Below, one piece after another: positions 10,337 to 21,640 of a DNA stretch of 64,000 nucleotides (position 1 is its first letter; each line of letters begins with the position of its first letter). The notes under the pieces are model-generated. The model did not search any database. It worked only from the letters and a program-made list of their open reading frames with translations, and had not been told where the DNA came from. The stretch comes from Phlebotomus papatasi (taxonomy: Eukaryota; Arthropoda; Insecta; Diptera; Psychodidae), in the NCBI RefSeq assembly GCF_024763615.1, contig NC_077225.1:4340001-4404000 (forward strand). Direction: 5' to 3'. The position numbers and the translations under genes are program-made.

Positions 10337-11629
10337 ATGGCATCTATCGAAGCCAAGCTAGTTCGATGCAACCTCCTATCAGCTATCGGCCGCATCGAAG
10401 ATTACATTGACAGGCTCAGCAATGAAGAGAGGGAATTCATTGGGTTCAAGGGCAACCTGGAGACGCAGATCAAGATGGTGCGTTCAATTAGGGAGAGATT
10501 CGAATCAGTGCATGCGACTGTCACGGATCAATTGGAAGGGGATGCATTGGTGCTGGAAGAGAGGAAGTATGCTCAGTCATTCTACGCGAGATGTGATAAG
10601 CTGATTGCGGCAATCGAGAAGATCATCCTGGAGCTTCCTAGCACTTCGAAAGATGAGGAGGAATCCAAATCTGCTTCGGCTACCTCATCCGACCTCATGC
10701 GCTTCATTACATCCTTCTTGGCACAATCGGAACAGCGTCACCAACAGCAAATGGACTTGCTCCTCAGCACTTTATCAACAAACGCAGCAAGTACCAATCC
10801 AAATAGATTTGCCCCTCCTGTCAATAAACTCCCTCAAAAAGACCTCCCGCATTTTGATGGAAAATTTAGCTCATGGATTTCATTTAAAGACCGCTTCACG
10901 GCCTCAGTTATTAATTTCCCTGGTATCAGTAATGTTCAACGCTTGGATTATCTGAAATCCGCTGTTTCTGGAGATGCATACTCCGCAATTAAAAATATTT
11001 CCATCACGGAAGACAATTTTAAAGTTGCATGGGATATCCTGATTAATAAATTCGAACGCAAAAATGATATTATCAGTGACAATATCAAAGCCTTTTTTGC
11101 CATGCCGCGCATCACTGCCAATAATCCCAATGCTATTCACGAAATCACAAACATCTTTAATGAGTCCACCATGGCTTTGGACGCCATGAAAGTCACTCAA
11201 CGGGATCCCTGGCTTATCCAATATGCTCTTGACCGTTTGGATTCGGAGTCGCGTATTTTGTGGGGTCGTAAAATAGGCAATGAAGTGCCCAATTTGAAGA
11301 TGTTTGGTGAATTCCTCAATCAAAGATGCATAGATCAGCGGAACGCTACTCCAATACCCACTAAGCCCAGTCAAAGTACCACACCTAACTCACGTCAATC
11401 TCACAATAAATCTATGCCATCGCGCAAATCCGCCAATGCTCTCGCCACCTCAGCCACTTCCTCCAATTGCCGTTTCTGCCAAGAATCGTCACATGCCTTA
11501 TACAAATGTGCAAAGTTCTTGAGCCTACCCGTGGAGGAGAAATTCCAAACCGTTAAAAGACTCAGTCTGTGTAGGAATTGTTTTGCCACCCATTTGACAC
11601 ACACCTGCACTTATCATAAATTGCCATAG
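10337..11629 (+). CDS. BEL-1 Gag
   Basis: About 430 residues from ATG 10337; the frame is open upstream to 10265, but this ATG starts the conserved part and follows the leader. It would form the retrotransposon particle and bind its RNA. A helical N-terminal region is followed by a Gag core (LPHFDGKFSSWISFKDRF, near residue 175) typical of BEL/Pao and of Arc/Ty3-like capsids. Two zinc knuckles lie near the C-terminus: CRFCQESSHALYKC and CRNCFATHLTHTC. The frame stops at TAG 11627-11629 inside a local repeat of CATAAATTGC, which may have moved the stop. The pol frame lies +1 relative to gag and overlaps it openly from about 11600, so a +1 frameshift could produce Gag-Pol. Confidence 0.88.
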   Translation: MASIEAKLVRCNLLSAIGRIEDYIDRLSNEEREFIGFKGNLETQIKMVRSIRERFESVHATVTDQLEGDALVLEERKYAQSFYARCDKLIAAIEKIILELPSTSKDEEESKSASATSSDLMRFITSFLAQSEQRHQQQMDLLLSTLSTNAASTNPNRFAPPVNKLPQKDLPHFDGKFSSWISFKDRFTASVINFPGISNVQRLDYLKSAVSGDAYSAIKNISITEDNFKVAWDILINKFERKNDIISDNIKAFFAMPRITANNPNAIHEITNIFNESTMALDAMKVTQRDPWLIQYALDRLDSESRILWGRKIGNEVPNLKMFGEFLNQRCIDQRNATPIPTKPSQSTTPNSRQSHNKSMPSRKSANALATSATSSNCRFCQESSHALYKCAKFLSLPVEEKFQTVKRLSLCRNCFATHLTHTCTYHKLP

Positions 11630-11762
11630 CATAAATTGCATAAATCATTTTGCCTCTGCTGCGGATGATCACCCTAGGCCTCAAGCGCCTAATAATGGGA
11701 TATCTATTAAAAAGTCATCCGATTCTCTGTCGGATGGCGGTGGTTCGCCTTCGGTTCTTGCC

Positions 11763-14700
11763 TTGAGTTATTCACATAAGAATCAACCTGCCGATTCTCC
11801 TCCGAAAGTCTTCTTAGCGACTGCCCTTGTGAATGCTCTTACATCAGATGGAGAACCTATCCCATGTCGTCTTGTCCTAGATGGCGCCGTTCAAATAAAT
11901 ATCATGACTTTCGATTTGTATTCTCGTCTCAATCTTCCAAAATTCTCTACGAGCTGCAACGTTTCGGGAATCAACGAAAGTCGTTCCAAGGCAAAGTTTT
12001 ATGTTCAGATGACTATCCTTTCACGGACATCTGACACTGCGTTCTCATTCAAGTGCTTCGTGCTGCCCAAAATTACAGGAGATATTCCAAATTGGAAAGT
12101 TGACACAAAGGCTATTCGACTGCCCCATCATATTCAGTTGGCTGATCCCGCATGGTCAAAGCAGCATCCGGTCGATCTATTGTTGTGCGGCAATCCCTAT
12201 TGGGCCAGCTGGCTCACTGATACCATTCCTCTGGGACGCGGTCTCCCTCTTCTCAAAGAGACAGTGTTCGGATATGTTGTCGTTGGAGAACATGAACCAG
12301 TACCTCCTCCTGATGACCTAGATTCTGTATGCTTGTCCACTACTGCTCTCAATGAGACTCTACGACGCTTCTGGGAGATCGAAAATTTGCCTACTGACGA
12401 AGACGTTACTGACGATCAACGCGCTGCTGAGCATCACTTTGTGACCACCCATTCTCGCAATTCAGAGGGTCGCTTTGTAGTCCAACTGCCATTCCGAGAA
12501 AATCCTAATGTCTTAGGAGATTCACGTTCTCTTGCTATTCGTCAACTTCTAGCACTGGAACGGAGATTTCAAAAGAAGCCTGGGCTTCGAACACTTTACA
12601 ATGAGGTCATGAATGAACAGCTCAAGCAAGGTTGGGTTGAGCCTGTTCCTGCGGGGTCTTATTCCTCACCTACTTACTACATGCCTCACCACGGAGTGCT
12701 AAAAGATTCAACAACCACCAAGCTTCGCATTGTCTTCAATGCAAGTGCAAAAACCTCTAATGGTCTCTGTCTCAATCATTTGCTGCGAGTGGGCCCGACG
12801 GTCCAACCTACTTTAGCAGAGACCCTCTTGCGCTTCCGGCGTTGCCAATTTGCACTTACAGCAGACATCAGCAAAATGTATCTGCAGGTGGTTTTAGATC
12901 CGTCACACTCAGATTTTCAGAGGTTTGTGTGGCGCCCTGATAAATCTCAACCCATACAAGACTACAGAGTCACACGCGTCTGCTTCGGTGTCGCCTCTAG
13001 CCCTTTTCTGGCCACCAGAGCCCTATTACAGTTGGCCCAAGAACACCAACAGTCGCATCCGCTTGCATCCATGGCTCTCCGGCGTTCATTTTATGTTGAC
13101 GACTGTCTTGTATCTACCGATTCCCTCGATGAAGCCATACTCATTAAATCCCAGCTCATTGATGTGCTCCAGAGTGCAGGATTCCAACTAGCTAAATGGA
13201 CAAGCAATCATTCTCAGTTGATGCCCTCCTGCGTTGCTAATTCCAGAGGTGATGTCAACATTGGGGAGTCCTTGTCAAGTGCTCTCGGCCTTAAATGGGA
13301 TCCACACACGGATTGTTTCAAGTTCTACTCCCCAATATCTCCATCAGAGGAATGCAAAACCAAAAGACAGATGACTGCTGCAATAGCACGCTTATTTGAT
13401 CCAATCGGTCTCGTTGGCCCAATCATCGTTGTAGCCAAAATCCTTTTACAGGATGTTCACCGCCAAACCAAGGGATGGGACGATGAATTCCCAACAGAGA
13501 TATCAAAGTCTTGGCAAGACTATGTGATCAATTTGCAGCATATTGATGAAGTCTCTGTCCCCAGATGGATATCCTCTATTGCTAATCCTATCAGAGTGGA
13601 GCTACACATTTTCTGTGATGCAAGCCTCAAAGCATATGGAGCAGCAGCATATATTGTTACACAGGACTCCGCGGACAATCGATGCTCCCAGTTGTTGACA
13701 TCCAAGTCCCGAGTTGCGCCTCTTAAACCGCAATTGACGATCCCTCGTCTCGAGCTCTGTGGAGCTCATCTGGCTGGAGAATTAGCTCGCAAAATCGAAA
13801 CTATTTACAATCCTGCTGAAACTCATTTCTGGTGTGATTCTATGGTCGTGCTGCACTGGTTACACAGTACTACGGATAATTTCAAAATATTCATCGCGAA
13901 GCGTGTCAAGGAGACCTTAGCAGTGTCGAAAACGTCTCAATGGCGCCATGTTTCCACCAAGATGAACCCAGCAGATCTTATCTCGCGTGGGGCTTCTCCC
14001 AGACAACTTTCCGATTCGTCGTTGTGGTGGAATGGACCGTCATGGTTACTAGAATCTCAGGAGTCGTGGCCTCCAGAGTTCAATAAGGATTCATTTCCTC
14101 ACACAGACCCTACAGTACTAGTTGAGACGTCATCGGGCGAGGAACGGTCAATTTTATCCAAGTTGTTGGGTCATGCTTCCTCTTTGGACAAGTTGCAGCG
14201 TCTTACTGTGCACTGGCTTCGGTTTATCAAGCAATCAATACCGGAGGGAAGTCGTCATTCGGGACCAATCTCTGCTGAAGAATTGGAGAAAGGACTCAAA
14301 GTCCTAATTCGTATGGACCAGACTGAAAATTTTCCGGGCCTAATGAGACATCTTACTGCCCAGAAAACTGTCATGAATTCCAAATGGAAACAGCTTGGGT
14401 CCCTCACTCCGTTTGTTGATCCCGATGGTATCATCCGTGTTGGTGGGAGACTGGAGCAGTCTGATGAAACCTTTTCAACCAAGCATCCGATTATCCTTCC
14501 TAAGTCTCGCTTAACCGACCTCATCATTGAAAAAGAGCACTTGCGGCAACTTCATGCGGGGCCGTCGCTCCTCTTGGCTACAGTACGTCAGAGGTTTTGG
14601 CCTATCGGAGGTCGTAATTCTACCAGAAAGATAATCCGTCGCTGTGTAAGATGTCGCCGAGCAAATCCGAAGCCACTCACTCAATTGATGGGTCAACTGC

Positions 14701-15710
14701 CTCATCATCGGGTTAAATATTTTCGTCCGTTTCAATCTACTGGAGTAGATTTTGCTGGACCCATCCAGTATCGTCCATCGGTGCCTCGGGGAGTGGCCCA
14801 AAGAAATGTCGGACTTTGCAAAGGATACATTGCCGTCTTCGTGTGCATGGCCAGCAAAGCCGTGCATCTTGAATTCGTAACGAGTTTATCGACTGAGGCT
14901 TTTCTGGCATCTTTTCGCCGCTTCGCAGCGAGACGGAATACACCACGCAACATGTTTTCCGACCATGGGAAAAACTTTGAAGGCGCAGCACGTGAGATAG
15001 CTCGTTTGTACCAGCAAGAGCAATTTCAACGAGAGATTCAGTCACAAACTTCTGGCGATGGTGTGATTTGGCAATTTAATCCACCAAGGGCTCCCCATCA
15101 TGGTGGCTTGTGGGAAGCATGTGTGAAAAGCGTCAAGCATCATCTCACTAGAATCTCTCAACATGCGACTCTTTCTTATGAGGAAATCTCTACAGTTTTA
15201 TGCCAGATAGAAGCAATTCTAAACAGCCGCCCAATTTGTCGTATCTCTAATGACCCTAATGAACTATCATTTCTGACCCCAGGGCATTTTCTCACTGGCG
15301 CACCAGGAAATGCTCCGCCAGACCCTGATGTTATCCATGTTCCTGTGAACAGATTGTCTTGTTGGCAGTTGTGTCAGCATCGAGCTCAAACGTTTGGCCA
15401 AAAGTTTAGAGTCTTCTATTTGAACACTCTCCAACAACGAAACAAATGGAGGTGCGATCAGCCAAACATTGCCCCACAGGATGTTGTGCTTATGCTGGAT
15501 GAAACACAGACTGGTAGCAAATGGATATTGGGTCAAGTGGAAACGGTCACATCTGGAAAGGATGGGCGTGTACGCGTCGTTTCAGTGAGAACTCCACAAG
15601 GACTTTATGTGCGCCCGATCACAAAAATTGCACGGCTTCTTGATGAGGATCCAGATGTGTGCTCCAACCAATCGACAGATCAGTCGGAGCACCCGGGGGA
15701 GAATGTTTAA
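11763..15710 (+). CDS. BEL-1 Pol (protease, RT, RNase H, integrase)
   Basis: 1,315 residues without interruption. The frame is open upstream to about 11600, so translation probably enters from gag and not at ATG 11763. In order: protease-like segment with D40; RT with the YVDD box at about 444-447; RNase H with its first aspartate near 619 (CDASLKAYGAAAY); an integrase HHCC zinc site at H926, H931, C961, C964; and an integrase DDE core with D996, D1067, E1118. The chain ends with a TAA seven bases inside the 3' LTR. One oddity: the protease motif reads LDGAVQ where LD-S/T-G is expected, so the Ser/Thr between Asp and Gly is missing. Everything else looks functional. Confidence 0.93.
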   Translation: MSYSHKNQPADSPPKVFLATALVNALTSDGEPIPCRLVLDGAVQINIMTFDLYSRLNLPKFSTSCNVSGINESRSKAKFYVQMTILSRTSDTAFSFKCFVLPKITGDIPNWKVDTKAIRLPHHIQLADPAWSKQHPVDLLLCGNPYWASWLTDTIPLGRGLPLLKETVFGYVVVGEHEPVPPPDDLDSVCLSTTALNETLRRFWEIENLPTDEDVTDDQRAAEHHFVTTHSRNSEGRFVVQLPFRENPNVLGDSRSLAIRQLLALERRFQKKPGLRTLYNEVMNEQLKQGWVEPVPAGSYSSPTYYMPHHGVLKDSTTTKLRIVFNASAKTSNGLCLNHLLRVGPTVQPTLAETLLRFRRCQFALTADISKMYLQVVLDPSHSDFQRFVWRPDKSQPIQDYRVTRVCFGVASSPFLATRALLQLAQEHQQSHPLASMALRRSFYVDDCLVSTDSLDEAILIKSQLIDVLQSAGFQLAKWTSNHSQLMPSCVANSRGDVNIGESLSSALGLKWDPHTDCFKFYSPISPSEECKTKRQMTAAIARLFDPIGLVGPIIVVAKILLQDVHRQTKGWDDEFPTEISKSWQDYVINLQHIDEVSVPRWISSIANPIRVELHIFCDASLKAYGAAAYIVTQDSADNRCSQLLTSKSRVAPLKPQLTIPRLELCGAHLAGELARKIETIYNPAETHFWCDSMVVLHWLHSTTDNFKIFIAKRVKETLAVSKTSQWRHVSTKMNPADLISRGASPRQLSDSSLWWNGPSWLLESQESWPPEFNKDSFPHTDPTVLVETSSGEERSILSKLLGHASSLDKLQRLTVHWLRFIKQSIPEGSRHSGPISAEELEKGLKVLIRMDQTENFPGLMRHLTAQKTVMNSKWKQLGSLTPFVDPDGIIRVGGRLEQSDETFSTKHPIILPKSRLTDLIIEKEHLRQLHAGPSLLLATVRQRFWPIGGRNSTRKIIRRCVRCRRANPKPLTQLMGQLPHHRVKYFRPFQSTGVDFAGPIQYRPSVPRGVAQRNVGLCKGYIAVFVCMASKAVHLEFVTSLSTEAFLASFRRFAARRNTPRNMFSDHGKNFEGAAREIARLYQQEQFQREIQSQTSGDGVIWQFNPPRAPHHGGLWEACVKSVKHHLTRISQHATLSYEEISTVLCQIEAILNSRPICRISNDPNELSFLTPGHFLTGAPGNAPPDPDVIHVPVNRLSCWQLCQHRAQTFGQKFRVFYLNTLQQRNKWRCDQPNIAPQDVVLMLDETQTGSKWILGQVETVTSGKDGRVRVVSVRTPQGLYVRPITKIARLLDEDPDVCSNQSTDQSEHPGENV

Positions 15711-16413
15711 ACCTTTAAGTTTTGGCGGGAGTTGCAAATGAGTTGCGTGCGACGCGCGCCAAATAGCTTGCCAGCGAATTATCTGACCACTCCAGAAGAG
15801 CAAGTTTTTTATCACTCCCAAAAAGATCCCGTTTTCCAATTCCCACTTCCTCATCACTTTTTCCATCTAACTTCTTTTTTCATCATTTAGTCTTGAAGTA
15901 TTAAGTGGCCAGAGAGCAAAGAAATTTATAGTGAAAAATCAAAGTAGTAAAAATTGTAAAAAAAAAAATAGTTTAAACTTAGTGAAATTGTCAGTGAGGT
16001 GGTAGACGTGAAAAACTATTGTTAATAAAATATTGGTGGCGGAAATTGTGATTTTTCTTCATCGAAAATTGCCCCACCACGTGCAACCTCGTGGTAGCTG
16101 TGTGCAGCAAATTTTTCCTGGTGAAAATCCAGAGCTGACTTGCGACACTGGAAAAATTTTGTCCGTTCGACCACGGATATTTAGTGGACGGGCAGATTAC
16201 CCTAATTTTTATATTTTTTCTACTATTTCAAGGTTCGTTGGAAAAGGCACAGCTTGTGCAAGTGATCTGGAACGTGGGGATTTTAATATCTTTGTATTTT
16301 CTTCTCATTGAAAGGTGCGTACAGGGAATCACAATCAATCCATTTGAGCTTGAGGGTGGGCGCTGATTTTCGCTATCATTTTTTTCTATTTAAAAGGTTT
16401 GTGTGATTGCACA
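15704..16413 (+). repeat. BEL-1 3' LTR (710 bp)
   Basis: TG at 15704 and CA at 16412-16413. Matches the 5' LTR but has only one copy of the 260-bp segment duplicated there. Contains AATAAA at about 16024-16029. Confidence 0.92.
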
Positions 16414-16680
16414 ACGTCAACTAAGTCGCCCTTTTATTGGAACCGTCAATTTGTCTTAAAAAATAGCAGTATTCCCCTTTTTTTTCAGAGAAATACTGTA
16501 AGAGTATGTTAATCAGGTATGTTACATACTTTTACAGTATTTCTCTGAAAAAAGGGGAATACTGCTATTTTTTTTAAGACAAATTGACGGTTCCAATAAA
16601 AGGGCGATTAGTTGACGTGGTACAAAAAAATTGTTTCTCGGGTTTTTCCTATTCGTACTTTAAATTGTTTCACACCGAGA
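16414..16680. mobile_element. Palindromic MITE, right part
   Basis: After the duplicated ACGTC the sequence 16419-16517 is followed almost at once by its own inverse (16520-16618), giving a near-perfect 100-bp-arm palindrome about 200 bp long. It continues with the inverse of 9127-9160. With the left part this reconstitutes a foldback-type MITE in which BEL-1 sits. Confidence 0.75.
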
Positions 16681-17399
16681 AAAAAAATTATTATACACTG
16701 ATTCATTTACTAATTCATTTTAACTCTGATTTGCTCTTTAATTTAATTTAAATCACACCCTAAACTCTTTATAGATGAAATTGGTCGCTCTAAAAAGAGC
16801 GTTTTTTAATGTCGAAACCATGACTTCTTTGGCTGAAAATCTTGTACTATTTATGTCTTCTTCTCGATGTTTCTCTAAGCATGGCAAATCCTTGGATGTT
16901 CTATGGAACACCACCTTGGGCAATTGTTATTCTGAAAAGTAATTTGTTAAAATTCACTAATATTTCTATAATTTTGAAATTCATCTACTGTTAAATCTAT
17001 CATTTTGGCAAAGTAAATACTCAACAATTACAGTTGTTTTTGTCGTCTATTTGACACTTCTTTACTGTTCTAATTCAATAATCAGCTTTATTTCAAATTG
17101 ACACCGTTCTGGAGTTTAACGGTAAAAGATATTGAGTTTCGTATTGATTTTGGGAACACCACCCCCTCCTAAAAAAGATCCTTAAATGACTCCCTTCATC
17201 GAAACCATCTCGCACGCCCTCCAATCCTTCCAAAATCATATTTTCTTGGTTATATCTCAAAATTGGTCTAAGCTTTTTTATTCATATTCGGGTAAGTTGT
17301 GTAAAGTGCAGAGCACATTTTGAAAATTCGAAGGTAAAAGTTGAACCATTCGATTCAAACGATTTGATCAAATTTGCATTTTTTTAAAAGGGCGTAATA
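16681..17399. other. Unassigned region
   Basis: AT-rich sequence with no coding frame, tRNA-like fold or repeat that I could match elsewhere in the window. Confidence 0.4.
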
Positions 17400-18530
17400 T
17401 GAGATGATATTCTCAACAATCTCACCTATTTACTATAATCCTAACAAAATTTCATGTCCTCCGATCGGGTCCAAACTTTGCCAAAACGTTTTTTGCCACT
17501 TCTTGATCACGAATATATGGGTGTCTTGGCTAAAAACACATTTTCCCGGCCGTTCGGTATTTCGAGCTTAATAACTCCCGAAAAAGACAAAGATTATATC
17601 GAAAGAAAATTGCAACTTTGTGCATTGACCCTACACACACCCCTCCTTTCGCCATTTTGAATACTCATTTTTTGTTTTGTCAATACCTATGCGCCTATGG
17701 CATAGATCCACTTCAAATTTTCGTATGTTAAAGCTGGGCATTAGAGCTTTCGATCAGTACCTAACCTAAGGTCCCGTCATCCCACTGACTCAAAGTTTTA
17801 GGGTCCAAAAAAAAATTATTAAAATGACTATAACTTCGGTTCTAATTGTCAGAATATGAAAAGTCAGAAGTTCGTAAAACCACCGCTAGGGGACCTATTA
17901 TTAAAGATTTTTTTTTCAATTTTTAAAGACAAATAACTTAAAAACTATAGTTATGTTTTTTGTTACGTCTCGATGAGCACTTTCAGATGAAAGTTCAAAA
18001 AGTCACTACAGGTGGCGCTACGATAGCCTCACTCATTTTTCTCAAAAATGCCATTGGGCAAGTTAATAATATTTTAAAATGTTGTAGTGGTTGTAGTCTA
18101 GGTTATTATCGAAAAAGATGATGCGAAAGTAAACAGGCGTTAACATGACCTCTTTTATCCGATAACGTTATTTAAAACTTTGATATTGTCGTAGTCTGTC
18201 ACATGGAGAAACTGCCCGCTGCGGTCAAAAAACTTGTTTCAAAACAAATAAATCGAATTATTTCGGATACCGCGCAACCGATAATCAAGTTTATGGGTAA
18301 AATTATTGAGGAGATTCTGGTCTATATTCCACTTTCCTCTTTCTATCAGTTTATTTACATCCTAGATATTTTAATTTAAATAAAGTTTGCAATTTTTAAG
18401 AAATTTGATTTCAAATTGTTGTATAACATCTCTCATCTTTAGTTTCAAATAGAATTTGCATGTAATCCGAGTTTGCTCACATTAATAATTTCACCTACAT
18501 AAGCTGATCTAGGCTTATCATTAGTTTTCC
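17400..18530 (-). repeat. Family A repeat, decayed full-length-type copy
   Basis: Reverse orientation relative to 1-1499. Begins with the terminal phrase 'ctataatcctaacaaaattt' and ends at 'tcacctacataagct' (about 18490-18505), the same two ends as the copy at 57806-59660, but with many substitutions and internal deletions. The GGCC tract found in the other copies is reduced here to CCCGGCCGTTCGG (about 17547). Confidence 0.7.
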
Positions 18531-18734
18531 AAATCGCTTGCATTGGTTTTATTCGGCAATGAATCTGTAAAATACCCGTGAGTGATGTAATTTTCCCGAA
18601 TTTACATTTTTACTCGTCCGTGCGCTCGTTATTCATTGCAAAACATTCTATAACGCACATTTTGTAATCAATTTTCGATTTTGAAAAGATTTGATAGTAT
18701 TAGTAGTATAGTATATATTATATATAGATTAGTA

Positions 18735-18735
<1 letters not shown>
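18531..18735. other. Unassigned spacer
   Basis: No feature recognised. Confidence 0.3.

Positions 18736-18776
<41 letters not shown>
18736..18776. repeat. (AT)n microsatellite
   Basis: About 20 AT dinucleotides directly after the 3' end of the LINE fragment on the minus strand. Confidence 0.95.
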
Positions 18777-18778
<2 letters not shown>

Positions 18779-18979
18779 AAATTAGCAGCCCACGCTTGTC
18801 GATCCTCCGCCACTTCAGGAAGATGTTCGGGTTCGATCCCGAGGCGTTCCAAGGCAAGCTTCTGAATTTGATTCAGCCACCTTGTCCTAGGTCTGCCTCG
18901 AGGCCGAGGTCTCCTCACAATGGCTTGCATAGCTTTTCTGGGATAAGCGGTTGAAAATGAATGAAAATGAATGAATGAA

Positions 18980-18982
<3 letters not shown>
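18777..18982 (-). pseudogene. 3' end of a non-LTR retrotransposon (LINE)
   Basis: On the minus strand this encodes RRPRPRGRPRTRWLNQIQ, then LALERLGIEPEHLPEVAEDR and QAWAANL. The G-R-P-x-x-R-W motif followed by a D/N-R-x-x-W motif is the usual extreme C-terminus of many LINE ORF2 proteins. Only about 65 residues remain, flanked on both sides by AT microsatellites and a GAATGAAT run, so it is a severely 5'-truncated insertion. Confidence 0.7.

Positions 18983-19014
<32 letters not shown>
18983..19014. repeat. (AT)n microsatellite
   Basis: Second AT run flanking the LINE tail, preceded by GAATGAATGAAT. Confidence 0.95.
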
Positions 19015-19016
<2 letters not shown>

Positions 19017-19331
19017 ATTTTATTGGTAGTAAATCGGAATGCACTTAAAAACCATGACAAAAAAATAATTCACAGAGAAATCGGAATGCTGATTCATAAG
19101 TTCAGCCTTCCGTAAATCTAGGAAGCCTTATCGTCTTTTTTCTTTATTTTCTGCTCTCACATATGCAGCACTCATATTCCATCTTCTCTATTTAAGATTT
19201 AGTATATTTTTTTTTTCCATACACGATGTATGAATCCATGCTTTACATGAATAACATTGTACCCAATTGACAACAATTTTGGACTTATGAGACTTATAGA
19301 AGACTTATAGAAGTGGAAGACTTATGAAGAC
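19015..19331. repeat. Spacer with a short minisatellite
   Basis: Mostly unassigned. From about 19284 to 19361 the phrase GACTTATAGAA / GACTTATGA repeats seven times in imperfect tandem, immediately downstream of the C48 reading frame. Confidence 0.7.
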
Positions 19332-20747
19332 TTATAGAAGACTTATGAGACTTATAGAAGTGGATCCGCGCAAAAGCAATTTACGGAAGCAACTGCGCCA
19401 TTTTGCTATGGGTATATCTACTTTCATCATTGCCTCTATATTCATTAATTTATAGGCATATAGCAGTACAAATATTCCGCAATTATAATCGTCTTCCTGA
19501 ATACACACCTCTGAGTCAAAAATCGCACTTTTCAATTCAACTTTCTTGTTTCCCTTAAGGTTAATAAGGATGTTAATTTTTTCTAGTTGCTCTTTTAATA
19601 CTACAGATTTTCCTTTAGGATCTTTCACACTGAGATTTTGTTTTTCAATATCAATAATGAACAAAACCCAATGATTATTCCCTTCATTATATGGTAGGAA
19701 AATATATTTGGTATTTTCCAAATCAATTTGCTTAACATTTTTCAGGATTTTACTCAATTGGGATTTATCAGCATTCTTACAGTTAAGAAGCTTCCATGTA
19801 TAAACACAGTCAATGGATTCATATTTTTCTCGTTCGTTCTTACTGATCAGGATTTTTAAAATGACGTCAATACATGCGTCAGACACCCAAGCTTCCGGAC
19901 TCATTGTGACATAATCAGAAGAGTACAAAATGTAATGTCTACTGTATAAACCTTCATAACGCGCTACCGCAAATTTTCCAATAGCCTTCTGTATTTTTTC
20001 CATTTTTTGAAACCAAAGTGTTGGAGCCGCCTTATTATCCTCAGATTGTATCTGTTTTCGAGTACGTTTGTGTTTGTCGACAGTGCAAACAGCTTGCTCT
20101 TTAACTTCAATCATATCTGTTGAACACTGATCTTTGGGATAATCAACATGAAGTCCGTCCTTATTTAGAGAACTATTATTTTTATTATTATCATTGTCAA
20201 TCTCGGCATAATCTTTATCGAGGTCAATGACAATATTCTGACTAATATGATTGGAAGATTTATTTATCATCTTATCCTCGTCAATATCGATGACAGTATT
20301 ATCATAAAATTAATCATTGCTGTGTGTTTCACTTTCATTTATATATTCATCGTGATCGATAGCAATACTGTCATTTATTCTATTAACATCAGTTTCAATG
20401 CTTTCTTCAGGTGCTTCCATTTGTTGTTGACTTAATTGAAAATATCCAATATTTGGTTTGTTTTTCTTACCCCTTTTACATTTTTTTGACCATTTTTCTT
20501 TCAACTGCTTACTCTTTGAAACGTTCTTTTTATTATTATTATTATTAACATTCAAGTCATACCTTATTTTCGTTTCAATAGCATTGTTAGTCTGCTTAAG
20601 TTTTTCTACAAATCTGCCGATTTTCATATTTCTTTGCATTTTTTGGACCGCATTTTTTAATTGACCAAAATAATTTTCTACAAGACTATTTGACAATCTT
20701 GTGGCTACGCCTTTAGTGGGAAATAAGATGGTAGACCATAAAGGCAT
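19332..20747 (-). pseudogene. Mutator-like transposase C-terminus fused to an Ulp1/C48 cysteine protease domain
   Basis: One minus-strand frame from 20747 to 19332 with a single TAA at 20310-20312. The first part (RLSNSLVENYFGQLKN) matches the end of a Mutator-like DDE core, followed by a Lys- and Asn-rich linker. The last 180 residues form an Ulp1-like domain: His in NHWVLFIID, Asp in VKDPKG, and the oxyanion Gln and catalytic Cys in IQEDDYNCGIFV with the usual five-residue spacing. Ulp1-type enzymes cut SUMO or related substrates, and some Mutator-like elements are known to carry such domains. The catalytic residues survive, although the transposase around them is broken. Confidence 0.7.
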
Positions 20748-21640
20748 AATGGCAGATATGACAAGTAGTGTTTCATATAAAAAACTATAAAGTCATCACA
20801 ATAGAATGGGTTTTCTATAACCTCATTATCTTGATGCAGTTGCTCTTTTACTTCAATATAAATGTCTTGAAAAAGAATGAAAAATTTACTCTTAAAGTAA
20901 TGGGCACTTTTATCTGTATCATCTTCAATGATTATCTCTATGCTTTCCATTTCAAAATCAAATTCCACTTTTGAAGAATTAATTTTCTTCCCAATGTGTT
21001 GAACGTCGCTTGTTGTCTTCTTTCACAAGCACACAATACACATATTTCTAAAAATAGTTTTGATTTCTTCAATATCAGAAGTACTAACAATGGCGGCTGT
21101 AGCGCACATAATAAATCTTTTTATTAGCAATGTTTTCGCATTTTATATTGATTTGACGAATCACACAGTTCATCATGTGACTATAACATACTACAATAAG
21201 TGATGAATTTTTGGGAATATCTTTTATATCCTTATTAACATAATCATATACAACATTTATATATGTTGTCAATTTTTGGTCATTGAAGCTGTTAACAACA
21301 GCATGTAACATTGCAAGAGAGAAGTCAGTTACAATAACTTTGAACAGATTTCTCCCGCAATCATTTATAAAGCTTCTCAGAAAAGCTCCAATTGCCATTA
21401 ATGTATTTTCACTCGAAATATATTCCATAACCGGAAGTATCTGTTCACCACACATTACAACTCCAGCGTAATAAAATATTTTTTTCCCTGCAAGTGATTT
21501 TGATGGCAAGTTAAATTGCGAACAATTGAACCAGTTGCATCAAAATATAAAATACGATCGGTTTGCTTAATCAACTCACATCTCTCAGAAGAGTAGAGAT
21601 ATACTTCCAATGGAATGCATACTTTTTTAATATATGCCAA
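20705..21640 (-). pseudogene. Mutator-like transposase, DDE core (frameshifted)
   Basis: Minus-strand pieces at 21640-21455, 21509-21084 and 20968-20705 lie in different frames but in collinear order. They carry RILYFDATGSIVRN (first catalytic Asp) and KVIVTDFSLAMLHAVVNSF (second Asp), then CYSHMMNC in the spacer. The FDATGS...TDFS pattern is typical of a Mutator-like family in insects and cnidarians. The last piece shifts frame at LPL/WST to run into the next part. At least three frameshifts make it inactive. Confidence 0.7.

Larger units (their letters stand above)
9307..16413 (+). mobile_element. BEL-1: complete BEL/Pao LTR retrotransposon with 5-bp target duplication
   Basis: Both LTRs start TGTTTAAACC and end GATTGCACA, and ACGTC flanks both sides. 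The order gag (CCHC knuckles), protease, RT, RNase H, integrase is that of BEL/Pao. The 3' LTR is 710 bp. The 5' LTR is 709 bp plus a 260-bp tandem duplication. Apart from one A in a poly(A) run and the duplication the LTRs look identical, so the insertion is recent. A purine tract (GGGGGAGAA) precedes the 3' LTR. Pol is intact, but gag and pol are in different frames. Confidence 0.93.
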
